DNA of 64,000 nucleotides. It comes from Drosophila pseudoobscura. Taxonomy: Eukaryota; Arthropoda; Insecta; Diptera; Drosophilidae. The position numbers were made by a program, and so were the translations under genes. Every line of letters starts with the position of its first letter. Position 1 is the first letter of the stretch. Below, in pieces: positions 1 through 11,025 of this stretch. The DNA lies in NCBI RefSeq assembly GCF_009870125.1, contig NC_046683.1, positions 868,001-932,000 of the forward strand, read 5' to 3'. The notes below the pieces were generated by a model, which saw only the letters and a program-made list of their open reading frames with translations, was not told the DNA's origin and made no database searches.

Positions 1-1107
1 GAGAAGAGCCGATCGATGAGAAGAGAGCAGAGAGCGGAGAGCAGAAAGGAATCTAAGTGGTGTTTTCTGATTGGAAATTGCTTAAAGATAACGCCCGAAT
101 ATAAGCGTTGCTGGCTGTGGGCGGGGGCAGGGGCAGGCGCTACAAGTTAGGTACAAAGTGTATCTGGTTAGCCGCAGCCGCAGTCGCAGTAACAGTCGCC
201 GCCGCTGCCAAATAGCAAAGAGGAAAGGAAAAGGCGAGCAAAAGAAACCAGCAAAACAGAAAACAAGAAAAAACGCGTCTTTGTGCGAGCAAAACAAACA
301 AGACAACTTATATACACCGCAATCAGGGAAGGCGACTCTTAAATACCCTTCCACCAGCAGAGAGTAATTTGACTGTTAATCGTCCATCTCTCTTTTGCTC
401 TCAGACTTTCCCTTCCGGCACAACAAGACTGCCGTTAAGACGGCACTTTTGCAGTACATATGTATGTATACACATACATATGTAATACAATCAATTAGTG
501 AATCGCAAAAATGTATGACAACGAACCACACCCTCTTCTATATCTAGCCACAAGCCGTCGTCTATCTCCGAGCCGGTTAGAGTGCACGCTTCGTACGCCA
601 CAACAAAATCTCAGCGCCGCATAAAATGCGCCGCAAAAACAAGCTAGGCAGCGGCAGCGGCAGTGGCAGAGGCGGTGGCAGCGCCAGCAGCAGCAGCTCC
701 AAGCCAAGGTATATTAAACAGAAGGTAAGGTAGTTCGCGAATGCTGCAACATGATAATTAATTTTCATGCGCCTAATTATACCTTCCCTTTAATAGACCT
801 TGAACTTTTTGATCACAAGATATGTAAGAAAAAATGTAATAAACAAAACAAAGCCATAACCAGGCAAAGGACAAGGTATATTTAAGCGATTTTGAGTCAA
901 ATCCGTACTTCAGATATCCTCTCTACACTTTTTCTGTCTATCCGAATGCATTGTCATGTTCCTACTGTGAAGCAAAATATGCAAACATCCTGAGGGTGCT
1001 ATCTGGCAAGTCCTCAATTCTTCTACTGAATGTACATACCTTGGCAAAGCAAGCAACGACGACCGGCTTTTTTTACATATGTGTGTAGACTGCACACGCC
1101 ACCACCC
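1..1107. other. Region upstream of GstT, no complete gene
   Basis: Purine-rich start (GAGAAGAG repeats), Arg/Ser-coding CAG/CGC low-complexity DNA around 170-200 and 645-700, and a short candidate coding exon at 626-724 (separate entry). The rest, 780-1107, is AT-rich and shows no splice-bounded coding sequence. It may be the 5' untranslated and promoter region of the GstT gene that starts at 1903. Confidence 0.4.
626..724 (+). CDS. Candidate alternative first coding exon, gene uncertain
   Basis: An ATG at 626 opens a 33-codon stretch, MRRKNKLGSGSGSGRGGG then a Ser run and KPRYIKQK, ending at a good 5' splice site (AAG|GTAAGG, intron from 725). The basic, Ser/Gly-rich peptide has no recognised domain. 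I recall that a fly GstT3 isoform has an extra N-terminus, so a longer GstT form is the obvious idea. However, the exon ends in phase 0 and every AG just upstream of the GstT start at 1903 would put it out of frame (stop after about 11 more codons). It may join an unseen exon, act as an upstream ORF, or belong to another gene. A real exon is plausible from the splice site; the host gene is not resolved. Confidence 0.35.
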
Positions 1108-1492
1108 CACTATGGTCCCAACGACCACTTTTGTTGGCCAAAACCTTATTTTGAAAAGTAACAACTAAAGCCTGGTTTTGATCACTCTGCATTAGAAAAA
1201 GAGTGATCCGGCGTGTGCCCCAACTTGTAATGTAAAATAATTTTTGAAAAGGTACTGTTATATTCCAAAAAAGGTCGCACAGCACGAATAAGGCAGATCT
1301 TCTTGTATCAGAGGGAGGAAACATCAATTTATTGATTTGAGCGGCAAGCATGGCCGCACGAAAACGAGGCAAATACGACGGAGAAGGCTAAATTACTTCG
1401 TAAGGCTGTACAGGACCCAGTCGGAATAAAAAAATGTTTCGTTCGCGAGTTATTATTTTTGGCCAACAAAAGTGGTCGTTGGGACCATAGTG
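1108..1492. mobile_element. MITE-like non-autonomous DNA transposon
   Basis: A 385 bp element bounded by perfect terminal inverted repeats of about 36 bp, starting CACTATGGTCCC at 1108 and ending with the reverse complement at 1492. The arms match without a mismatch. An internal 9 bp stem (GATCACTCT ... AGAGTGATC, about 1178-1207) adds a second hairpin. No transposase is encoded. The flanking octamers (CACCACCC at 1100-1107, CACCCCCT at 1493-1500) agree at six of eight positions, hinting at an 8 bp target-site duplication as in hAT or P superfamilies. Family is not assigned. Confidence 0.75.
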
Positions 1493-1902
1493 CACCCCCT
1501 CACGGGCACCGACAACCCGGCAAAGCAACGCATCACATACACACATTTCGGCTTCTGCTGCCTCTGCGCAGCGGCAACTGGCAACTGGTTGTTGTTGCCG
1601 AACGCCGACGCGCTGCGCTGCCAAAAGGCGACGCCAACTTCGTGCGTTTAAAATGTCGCAGCCGCAGCGGTTTTGAGCTCTGTCTAGAAGCAGCACTCCA
1701 GCAGAGCAGAGCAACTAAAACTAGTCAAAGTCAATTCAAATTCAGTTTCGGTTCGAATGCGGATTTTGTTTTGATTGGACATTCGAATCAGCTGATTATT
1801 GTGTTAACCGTTAACCTGTGATCCGATCTCCAGTTAAGGAGACCAGCAGCAGCAGCAGCAGCAGCAGAAGCTGTATAAGCAGTATCACACGATCCAAAAA
1901 TC

Positions 1903-4900
1903 ATGGCGCAACCTTTGAAATTCTACTTTGATTTCCTGAATCAATCCAGTAGGGCACTCTACATATTTCTGGAGGCCTCCAAGATACCGTTCGAAGCGAT
2001 ACCCATATCGATGCTCAAAGGTGAGTACGTGCCCAGCAGCACACACAGCCCACACCGAGCCCACACACAAATGTATGTATACATATACACATAGGGCCCA
2101 AAGGTCGAACACACAAACACGAACATTTCTATGCACTTATATTGCTATCCCTTTCATGGATTCGGTTTTTGGAATGGGATTTTCAACAAATTTTCCGCTC
2201 GTTAAAAATTCCACTGGTCAGGTCTCCACTTTACTCAAAGGTTTTTGAAGGGGAAAGCGAGACTGCCCATTGCAATGCCACAAAGATTGAGTAATATCCA
2301 AAGCCCAAGCAAAGGTACAACTACAACTACACCCGCATTCGCATTCCCTTCTCTAAACAGTAGTAGAAATCACCAGAAAATTTAATGATGAATCAAGAAT
2401 TAATTGATTAATTGAAATTAGTCACAGGAATTTTTTCACCTCAGTCAAGTACAATGTATCGATCGTTATTTTTGTCGCGAGATAAGTGTACGTGAGGATT
2501 CCTATAAAAAGATGGGAGCTACTGCCATTAGAACGACTAGTGGAACGTGTTTTATTTGTCGAATCGATTAGGGGACTCATTTCCCTGCCCTGGCCACAAA
2601 ATCTTTGGCGCATTCAAGAATCCATCGTATTTGCACAGAAAGCTACGGATCTGATGGCTACTTACTGGGCATACGTACCACCTGTGTGGTATCCGTGTTA
2701 GATCTATCACCTGCTTGCCAAGTTTTGGACCACAATAAAAGCGGTTTGAGAAGCACCTACTGCAGCTCTTTGTTGTGTCGTTTTTCTTGTCTTTGAGTGT
2801 GGACTTGGTCAAGGTTACAGAAACTACGAAACTCTTGCGTGGTGTAGCATCCGCGCACGCATACGGTTAGCGCTGAACGCTTATCGAGACCACGCCCCCC
2901 ATAAACTATAGAATTAATTCGAGGATGCAATCAGGCAGTGACAGAGGCTCACCCATTAACAAGCTGTGCCTTTAATCGCACATACTATATGCGAAATGCG
3001 ATCTGCGATCTGCGCTATTGCATACATATCACATCACCTCAACAGATCGTACGAGTGCGAGAGCGAGTGTGAGTGTGAGTGCGAGTATATATACATATAT
3101 AATTACGATCTCTTGTCAAGTTGGCTATTTCTTGGCTGACGTCAGCCCCCCTCCATGTCCCATGCCCCATGCACTCCCCTGCCTTGAAGATACAAGTGAT
3201 ATCCGTGTCTGAGAGCCAAGATCCGAGATCGAGTCTCTTCACTGTATGCTAATCGCATGGAATGGAATGGCTTGGCAGGCGCCTGCCTGCCTTCAGCAGA
3301 TCATCGAAGCTTTTATTTCGTCCAGAGACAGACAGCGACAGCGACAGCAACAGCAAAAGCGCAGCGACTGAAGCAGAGACTGAGACTGCAGCAGAGGCTT
3401 AAGCCTAGACTAGACCGGGGGGCTGGCCGAGACCAGTTGGACTTTGCCCCGCAACTCGACTTGGTGGAGCGAGTGCAGCCGCAGACAACCACAAAGCAAT
3501 GGCAACGGCTGCAAAGCTTAGAAAATCAGAGTCAATGCAGGCAACGGCTACGACGACGGCGACGGCGACAACCTTGTGGAGGTTAAAGACTCCGATCCAG
3601 CCGATACGATCCGATGCGCTCTACGCTGTGGAGGTAAACATTGGCTTTTACTGTTTGTGGGGGCTACATCGTAATGTTCCCATATCATCGTATTATCGTA
3701 TCATCGTATTTTCAGCGTGTGTACACTCGATCTATGCCCCCCTAAGCAATACGAAGCAGAATCTAATCTTTGGGCCTTCCCACTTTATGGGCCAACTGGG
3801 GCAATGGGAATGCAATTGCCTTTGGAGCAGGCTCTGTAGATAGTTTTCCAATCTTTTTGGTAAGAGGCTTCGCTTATCTCTCATGGGTATTGCTAGTAGA
3901 TTTCAGAGAGATCTAAATATTACCTGAAGCTATATAGTAGCTATATATGAGTATTTCCAGTGATATTTACCTCAGACTTTCATGTAGATCCACAGCTAAC
4001 CAGCCACAGCTAACCCGTTTACACTCCACAGAGTATCCGTCAGGAATGTCAGTCCATCAATCAATCACGTGCCACTCACGAGCCGCCCTTCGGTCTGGTA
4101 TAGTTTCACATAGTTACTCTTCTAATCAAAACACAATCCCATTCAGATAGGGCCATAATGTTGCTTTAATTTGCCAAATGGCAGCAATTATAGAATTGAA
4201 AAATTGCCGCTGCTTTTTCAAATCTAATCAAATGATGTCGGGAGTCACAGACCAGACTGTTATTTGTTCCCGCTCCAGTCTCCCCGCCCCTCGTCACTGT
4301 TTGTGGCTGTCAGACTGTCTGACTTGACAATTAATTTCCATGAAATTTTCACTTAATTTCTTTTGTTTTTGCACACAAAACACCCCATACCGATACCCAC
4401 ACCATCCCATTCCATGCCCCAATCACGATGGGAGTCATGCACATGCCACATCTCACTTAATTCGTGCCTGCCTACTCAATTTGTTTATATAGATTTCGAT
4501 TCCGGAGATGGCCGAGCTGTTTAATTATAGCCTTTCATCATTATCATCATTATTTCCCTTCCATCCTCCGGTACCCGCCTCGCCTCTTGATTGGGTTCCG
4601 TTCCGTTCTGTTCTCTTCGGAGTGGGAGAGGCAGAGGCCCTACAAGTGCCACGAGTACACCCCCCCCCCCCCCCTACCCTTTTCCATACATGTTTTCTTA
4701 TGTATGTATGTATGTACCCTTATCAAGTGCGATATGTTCTTATAACCTTGATGCGACACACACACAACTTGACATTGACAATGACTTTGAGACACACCCT
4801 CTTTTTTTGGGTGCAATCGGTTCTTATCTTCGGACTGGACTCCTTCCGTATCGGATGATGGAGGGCGGGAATCAGCTGTACTATTTCGGGTGTCACCTGT

Positions 4901-5733
4901 TACCGAGCGTGACTAGTAGATAATCAGAGCAGTGGTGGACAGGAATCAGGCGATGCCGTGATGTATGATGGCTTTTGGCACTTATCGCTTCTTTTTCCTG
5001 CAGGCGAGCACCTGACCGGAGAGTTTCGGGACAAAGTGAACCGGTTCCGCAAGCTGCCGGCTATCACCGACCATGGCTATCAGCTGTCGGAGAACGTGGC
5101 CATCTTCCGGCATCTGGCGCGGGAGAAGCTCGTGCCGGAGCATTGGTATCCCCGCCGACAGCTGGGCCGCAGCCGCATCGACGAGTACTTGGCCTGGCAA
5201 CAGACGAACATGGGCGTGGCCTGCACGGACTACTTCCAGCAGAAGTGGCTGGTGCCGTATCTGCAGAAGACGCGTCCAGCGGAGAATGCGGTAAGACTAC
5301 TAAGAGCTGCTTCCCTCCCAAACTTGCGACTAATCCCTTACCAATGATGATCCACAGGTGAATGTGGCTGGCAAGCAGCTAGAGCACACACTCAACGATT
5401 TCGAGCAGCTGTTCCTCAACTCGCGCAAATTCATGCTGGGGAACAACATCTCCTTTGCCGATCTCAGTGCCATCTGCGAGATCGATCAGCCCAGTGAGTA
5501 GAGTACAGTACATCCCCAAAGAATCCCCAATCACATTCTACCCCCACACAGAATCCATTGGCTTCAACGCCTTTCAGAACCGCAACAAGCTCGCCCGCTG
5601 GTATGAGGCGGTGCGCGACGAACTGGGGCCCTACTACAAGGACGTCCACGCGGAGTTCGAGGCCAAGCTGAAGCAGAGCAGCGGCAGCAGCAGTCAGGGG
5701 CAGCAAGGCGTGGCACAGGCCCTGAAGCAGTAG
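1903..5733 (+). CDS. GstT3: Theta-class glutathione S-transferase
   Basis: Conjugates glutathione to electrophiles in the cytosol. Four exons: 1903-2020, 5004-5290, 5358-5493, 5552-5733, all with GT/AG borders and consistent phases, giving 240 residues, normal for the family (about 228) plus a Ser/Gln tail. The N-terminus (MAQPLKFYFDFLNQSSRALY) carries the theta-class Q-x-SRAL segment with the catalytic serine. The rest includes the thioredoxin-fold motif around LSENVAIFRHLA and the C-terminal helical domain (KFMLGNNISFADLSAICEI). The start follows a CAG-repeat leader, and an in-frame TAA lies 27 bases upstream, so no N-terminal extension reads through. The gene is convergent with the hydroxylase at 6601-9292. 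The symbol comes from neighbourhood (CG1998 and Set2, X-linked in D. melanogaster) as well as sequence; GstT4 is the alternative. Confidence 0.9.
2021..5003 (+). other. Large first intron of the GstT gene
   Basis: A 3 kb intron from GTGAGT at 2021 to a TTTTTCCTGCAG acceptor. It holds simple-sequence DNA (ACACAC near 2040-2090, a C-run near 4663, ATGT repeats near 4700), Gln/Arg-coding CAG/CGA low-complexity DNA at 3330-3590 that could be a non-coding alternative first exon, and nothing else that I recognise. Confidence 0.6.
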
Positions 5734-6600
5734 AGAGCCTCAGGACCCAGGACAAATCTTGATTAGTTTTAACGATTATTAATTATAAATTACCCTCTCT
5801 TCAGTCTATTCTATATATCTATTTTTTTTGTTTTTTTGCAATATCCTATAATGAATTTCTTGAGATTCCCCCTACTATCCCTATCCCACCTCCCTCTTCC
5901 CTTTCCCGCCCTCGATCTGTGGCACGCCCTAATGGAATGGCCCTGCATATATGATCTATATAGTATTTAGTTGTTAAATATCTTAATTATCCATACATAA
6001 AGTACGCTTACAATTGTTTAACCAAAAAACATAATAGCTGGCTAATATCTGTAGACTGTTGGAGATTGTAACCCTACCCCCAAACGAATATCCGAAGATG
6101 CAGATATGTTTGAAAAAGAATTTAAAAGAGAACCAAACCAGTTGGAATGTTTCCTGATCTGACCGAATATCGTGCAGACTAGGACCGACAGGTAGACAAT
6201 ATGGATGGGGCTAATGCTGGGCAATTTGATAACTGGCTATTTGATAGCTGTAGGGAGTATCGGCAATAAGAATACTTATCTTTGAGTTACATTTACATTT
6301 AGGGTTCATATATATTTCGATTAACATCTGAATGGGTCGTGGTGGTGGGGTCGCCTTCGTTGGACGAGCGAGTGCAGGTGCTGCTAAGGTTGGACGAGGG
6401 ATCATAATGAGAACATGATGTGTGTGCAGATGTGTACGTGTGTACAAGTGTGTACAAAATATAGGATCAGATCAGGGCATCTGTCTGCTTATATCACAAT
6501 GAGATTTGTATACACAGAAATTGTTTTTGTGTAGAGGAATGCTGATTAATGCAGAAACGCGTGTCTCTGTGTCTGTGGCTGTGACTGGCCTTCCTCCTAT
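5734..6600. other. Convergent 3' UTRs of GstT and hydroxylase
   Basis: No coding sequence. AT-rich with candidate poly(A) signals (TATAAAT near 5785, ACATAAAG near 5996) for the plus-strand gene and a GT-rich stretch at 6415-6455. Length and position fit two abutting 3' untranslated regions. Confidence 0.55.
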
Positions 6601-9292
6601 TCATTTCATGGTGGAGTCGGGAAAGGCGTCACGCGGCGGCTTGAAGCTGAGCATCATAATGTGGCGAGCGTAGGATTTGGTGGCCCGGAACAGTGAGTCG
6701 GTGCCATGCAGGCGGTCAAGCACTCCCAGAACCCCAAAGCAGTTGCTGAATCTATCCAAAAGGCGAATGGAAATATGGAAATGTCTGTCAAAGAAGGGAA
6801 ATGGAAAAGAAAACTCACTTGAGATGGTGAAAATCGTGGGCCTCGGGGCTGGGGAAGAAGGGCAAATGGTAGCCGGAATGGGCATTCAGAGTGGACAGAA
6901 TGGCCAGGGCGAACCAGAGCCAGGCGGTGGCCACGTGGCTGCCCATGAGAAATACGCCCAGGAAGGGGGGCAGCAGGTTGCTGAAGATGTGCTCGACGGG
7001 ATGGCAATAGATGGCCGTCACCGAGATGGGGGCCGTCCACTCGTGGTGCTGCTTGTGGATATACTTGTAAATAAACTTGTGGTGCAGCAGGCGGTGCGAG
7101 TAGTAGAATCCCAGCTCCTCCATCAGTATGCAGACGGTCAGCTCGAAGCAGACCCAGTGGAACGTGGGAAGGTCCCGAATGTCACTTAACCCACGGATCT
7201 CCATCAGCCGATAGCTCCCATATGCCAGTGGTATGCCCACAAATATCTGATTGAAGATCACACACCAAATGACCTAAGAATAGAGAACAGAGATCAATTC
7301 AGTTTCAATTTTAAATTGATTAATAATTTGTCACACCTTCATCAGACGTCGCGCCTCAACGGGCTCATTGGTCCCCGGCTGGATCTTGTATTTCCGCAGA
7401 CAGGCCGGCCGGTTTGTCAGGTCCATGAATGTGTAGATTGTGCCAACAGTCCAGTAGACGATCATCGTGAATATAGTGGTGCCAAAGACCCAGAGGACCA
7501 TGGGTTCATCTCCTGCAAAGAGGTGAAGTGTAAGTGCAAGTGAATGCGAAAGCTATTGTACATTAAAAAAGGAGGATCGCTGAACCCATGGATCTAATCG
7601 TAGTAATCCGGTCACAGAGACAGAGAGCACTTTATGTATTCTTAATACATATATTCCTGATTAGACCAAGGTTCAAATTGATTATGGGGGTTAGATCGTT
7701 AAGTTCTTAAATAATAATATAAGTATACAGAAATAGAAGTGTAGTATTCTCTGCTGGCCTTAACATAATGCATTTCATGGCTTATTAGCATTACCACGTT
7801 CAATGGCCCTTAACAGTAAACGCATTTTAAGCTATTTACAGCTTCCAGATCTCACTAATTGTAAATAAGTGTAAAGGTTCGTTCCATTCGGTTCGGAGTC
7901 CCTTTACGAAAAGCAAACAAAGTCCAAGAACAACATTGTGCACATATATGTACGTACATATATAGGGATCCGCCATACTTTCCTTTTCTCCAGATGTACA
8001 GATAATATACATAGATGAAAAGAGGGGATACGGAACTGAGTAACCTTAACGATTCATTTTGCGTAATTGGCAGCACTTGTCCACTGATCTCTCTATCTCT
8101 TTCTGGGTGTGAAATGCAACCCGTGTTCGTGTGTGTGTGTGTACGATAAAGTATCTGTGTGTGTGTGTTCGGGCGAATTAGTAAACAAAACAATGGAAGG
8201 CATGTTGGGGCAATATCACAATTTGCACAACCTCTCTCACTCGAGCACACAAACAAACAAAGAGCACAGAGTGAGAGAGGAGGTGCAAAGTACGGATTTT
8301 GATCACACTTACCAAACGAATCGATGAATTTGTCCCACTGCGATTGCCAAAAGTCACCGGAGGCGCCCCAAAAGCTCTGCAGATGCCTGGCGTACAAATA
8401 AGAAACCTCAACAAATTTCTCCTCCATGATATGGGCAACAACAGAAACAATAACAAAAGCGGCTTGTTTTTATTCTGGTTCTTGCTGATTTCTCTTTCTC
8501 TCTCCGGAAACTTGTGTAGGTGTGTGTGTGTGTGTGTGTGTGTGGGTCGGGAAAAGGCAGTGCCCAATTGGGATTGGGGGTCTTCGTGGGTCAACGTCGC
8601 AAGCGCAACTGAATTTTTGGAATGGGAATGGCAATGGGATGGGGACAGATCGTGGCTAGAATGTGCGGAAGCACAGCTCAAAATGAGAGAGAGAGAGACA
8701 CACACGCATATACTCAGAGAGAACGACGGTAAACGGTCACAACACGAGAACAGCTGATTACGATCTAGCGAGAAAGAGAGCAATCAGAGACAACAAAAAC
8801 AACGCTGTACTGACCAGGTGAGAACGTTGCGAAAGAGTATGAACACGGCCAGGGCGCACGTAATGATGAAGATGACGCTGTGCAGTGAAGAGAGCCAGAC
8901 ATCGGCGGTGCGGTGCTCATCCCAGGATCCTGATCCGGACCCGATTCCGGAGGATGAGTGCATCTGCTCCAGCTTGCTCGCATGCTAGTGAGTGGAGGAG
9001 AGAGTGAGAGAAAGAGAGAGACAAGACAACTGTTAGGGGGCAGGACGAGGGATGTGCGGTGGCTTACATCATTGAGGGTTAGGTAAACGGGAGGTAGACC
9101 AACTTTATCCTTGTGCGTCGCTGATCCAAATGATCCTGATCCTGAGGATGAGGCGGTGGCTGTGCCTGCGGGCGGCACTGTCAGGAACACGGGCGAAGAG
9201 GACGTCGACGACGACGACGACGACGAGGATGAGTAGGATGTGGCTTGGGCGGAGGCATTGTTGGGCGGCCTTTCATGAGCCGGATGGGACAT
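6601..9292 (-). CDS. Membrane fatty-acid/sterol hydroxylase (CG1998-like)
   Basis: Member of the di-iron fatty-acid hydroxylase superfamily (C4-sterol oxidase, sterol desaturase and related enzymes), acting at the ER membrane; the substrate is not evident. Exons on the minus strand: 9292-9068, 8984-8815, 8386-8313, 7512-7337, 7273-6819, 6751-6601; 416 residues with all phases consistent. Order of features: Ser-rich N-terminus to about residue 75, a hydrophobic helix near 105-130 ([16 protein letters not shown]), then a second around 217-235. The three histidine boxes that hold the iron pair are HRLLHH (275-280), HKQHH (288-292) and H-x3-H ... HDFHH (347-365), so the active site looks intact. 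Insects lack de novo sterol synthesis, so a C4-demethylase role is doubtful despite the family name. An alternative start at 8427 is listed separately. Probable orthologue: D. melanogaster CG1998. Confidence 0.88.
7513..8312 (-). other. Intron of the hydroxylase gene, with TG microsatellites
   Basis: Intron of 800 bp between the exons ending at 7512 and 8313. It contains two short TG runs near 8130-8170 and AT-rich sequence. A longer (TG)n tract at 8519-8543 lies in the next intron upstream (8387-8814). No nested gene was seen. Confidence 0.6.
8313..8427 (-). CDS. Alternative first exon of the hydroxylase gene
   Basis: The third coding exon begins at 8386 after a good acceptor (TTTCTTATTTGTACGCCAG). 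Reading upstream without that splice stays open and in frame to an ATG at 8427 ([19 protein letters not shown]). A transcript starting here would lack the Ser-rich leader and first membrane helix but keep all three histidine boxes. This is inferred from the open frame only; it could equally be intron that happens to be open. Confidence 0.4.
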
Positions 9293-10595
9293 GTCTGACG
9301 TTGCTTACTCTTTTGAAATGAATTTAATTAATTGTTGCTCTCTTTTCCTTTTCCTTTCCTTCTCGCGCTTCTTTTCGTACGTTCCGTTTGTTATGGCCCG
9401 TGCTCTTCATTTGTTGCCCTTGACATTTAAAGGACTTTACTTTCGATTTTTCGATTTCACTGGAATTTCGCATCGATTTGTGTGTGCGTGCGTGTGTCCT
9501 GAGAGTGCGGAACGGTCGCCTTCTTAGGGTTGCCGACAAAAACAAATTGCCAGCAATTGTTGTTGACTCTGGAGCAAAATACGCATTAAATCCGAATCCT
9601 GCAGTTGCCGCGAAAATAGTTTCGTTTGAATGTTTCGCCTGGCTGTACGCGCTCCAACAGAAAGCTCACACACACATACAAAGAGAGACATAGAAGCACA
9701 CATATGCACATCTGAGAGCTGCTTGCAGTGGGACCATGTTCTTTAAAATAAATAATAGAATAGAGATATGCATTCAAAATGCCTTCGAGTTGAAGAGAGC
9801 GGAGTGAGTGCGACGCACATAATGAATTGAGCTTATATGAATGCCAGGGTGTGTAGGCTTCATAGGATGAAGACTTGCAAAACAGCATTTTAACATTGAT
9901 TAAAGGAAATAGGGTATACATTCGTCCACTCTCCATAAATATGTTGTTGCTATGTATCAATATGCTGATATTGTACACATGCCGTGTAGTTACCATGTAA
10001 TAAATTTACATTCGTGCTGACCTTATTTGTATAAACTAAAAACTCCAATAAAATGCAGTCCTTAAAATTATTATATTAGTCTGAACGTTCTAGCTAGCTA
10101 ATCATGGACATTGTAGACCAATGGTTATTAAAATACACTCTACGAAAATAAAAAAACCTGAAAAGTTTCATGCCTTTTTATCGTTTCTATTGGAATATAA
10201 TCCATGACTGGTCGTTGGAAATTTGTCTGATCTGAATATTAGGCTTAAGAGAGGATTTTGTGCGAGCAGTACACTAAATTGTGCGCTTAACAGCACTAAA
10301 TTATGCGTTTAACAGGACATGAGAATATTTGGCAAGCACCTGAAAAGCATTGCCGAGCATCTAAAAACGAAAACGAAACGTGCACCCGCTCCATGAAGCG
10401 TCGAACGAAATTATTTTCTGATGTAATATCTCTGTAATTGAATAGGAGCAAGGAGCTTTCGTAGCTTTGTCTAATTAAACAGCTGATCAAGAGGTGTAAC
10501 CGTAGAGCATGTACACCTGATCACACTCTGCTGCTAGCAAAATATATGCTAGCAAATTTTTTTTTTATCTGATCTGATAACCAAGCTTTTTTTCA
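9293..10595. other. Intergenic region between divergent hydroxylase and Set2
   Basis: Head-to-head spacer of about 1.3 kb. The first 300 bp probably contains the 5' UTR and promoter of the minus-strand hydroxylase. The remainder is AT-rich without splice-bounded coding sequence. A 22 bp unit (CACTAAATTGTGCGCTTAAC...) is repeated in tandem at 10272-10315 with three differences, and TGCTAGCA occurs twice near 10530-10555. Confidence 0.5.
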
Positions 10596-10692
10596 TCGGT
10601 ATATTTACGGTATATTTTGAAAATGAGACGGTATTTGTAGTTCGGCTTATGTCAGAGGGTCACATTTTATCGACAAATACGCGGTCACACTG
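10596..10692 (+). promoter_or_regulatory. Set2 core promoter: motif 6 and motif 1
   Basis: Two adjacent copies of Ohler motif 6 (TCGGTATATTT at 10596 and ACGGTATATTTT at 10607), a weaker third (GACGGTATTT near 10627), then motif 1, the M1BP site, CGGTCACACTG at 10682-10692. This pairing is typical of broad, TATA-less housekeeping promoters in flies. Transcription should start close to motif 1; the leader then has a probable short intron (GTGAGT at 10925 to an AG near 10994) before the ATG at 11026. Confidence 0.75.
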
Positions 10693-11025
10693 CGTGATTT
10701 TTGGTGGGTGGAGGAGTGAAGTGTGTGTATGTATGTGTGCTCGTTCTTGTTCCTGTGCCTGTTCTAGTTTTGATGATAGTGAGCGCCGTTAGACAAGGCT
10801 AACTGTAATTAGATTCGATCGCGTAAGGAGAGGCGCGTGCATTGCCCGGCGCAGCCTGCACAAAGCCGCCAATCCGCAACCCGTTTCCTGCCTACCTGTA
10901 TTGAGTAAGAGTGATATTTTTTTTGGTGAGTGCGTTTTTCACGTAAATTCTTTGCACGCTAATGCTCTTTATTCTCTCTTCGGTTCGCGAACAGACACAG
11001 GCACCATCCAGTGCCCACTGGCTTC

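Noticed and set aside
1459-1821. 120-codon plus-strand open frame upstream of GstT
   Set aside because: It begins in the MITE terminal repeat, has no domain, and does not join GstT in frame.
11011-11025. Set2 start at the upstream GTG
   Set aside because: It lies in the 5' leader just after a probable splice acceptor; the first ATG in frame is 11026.
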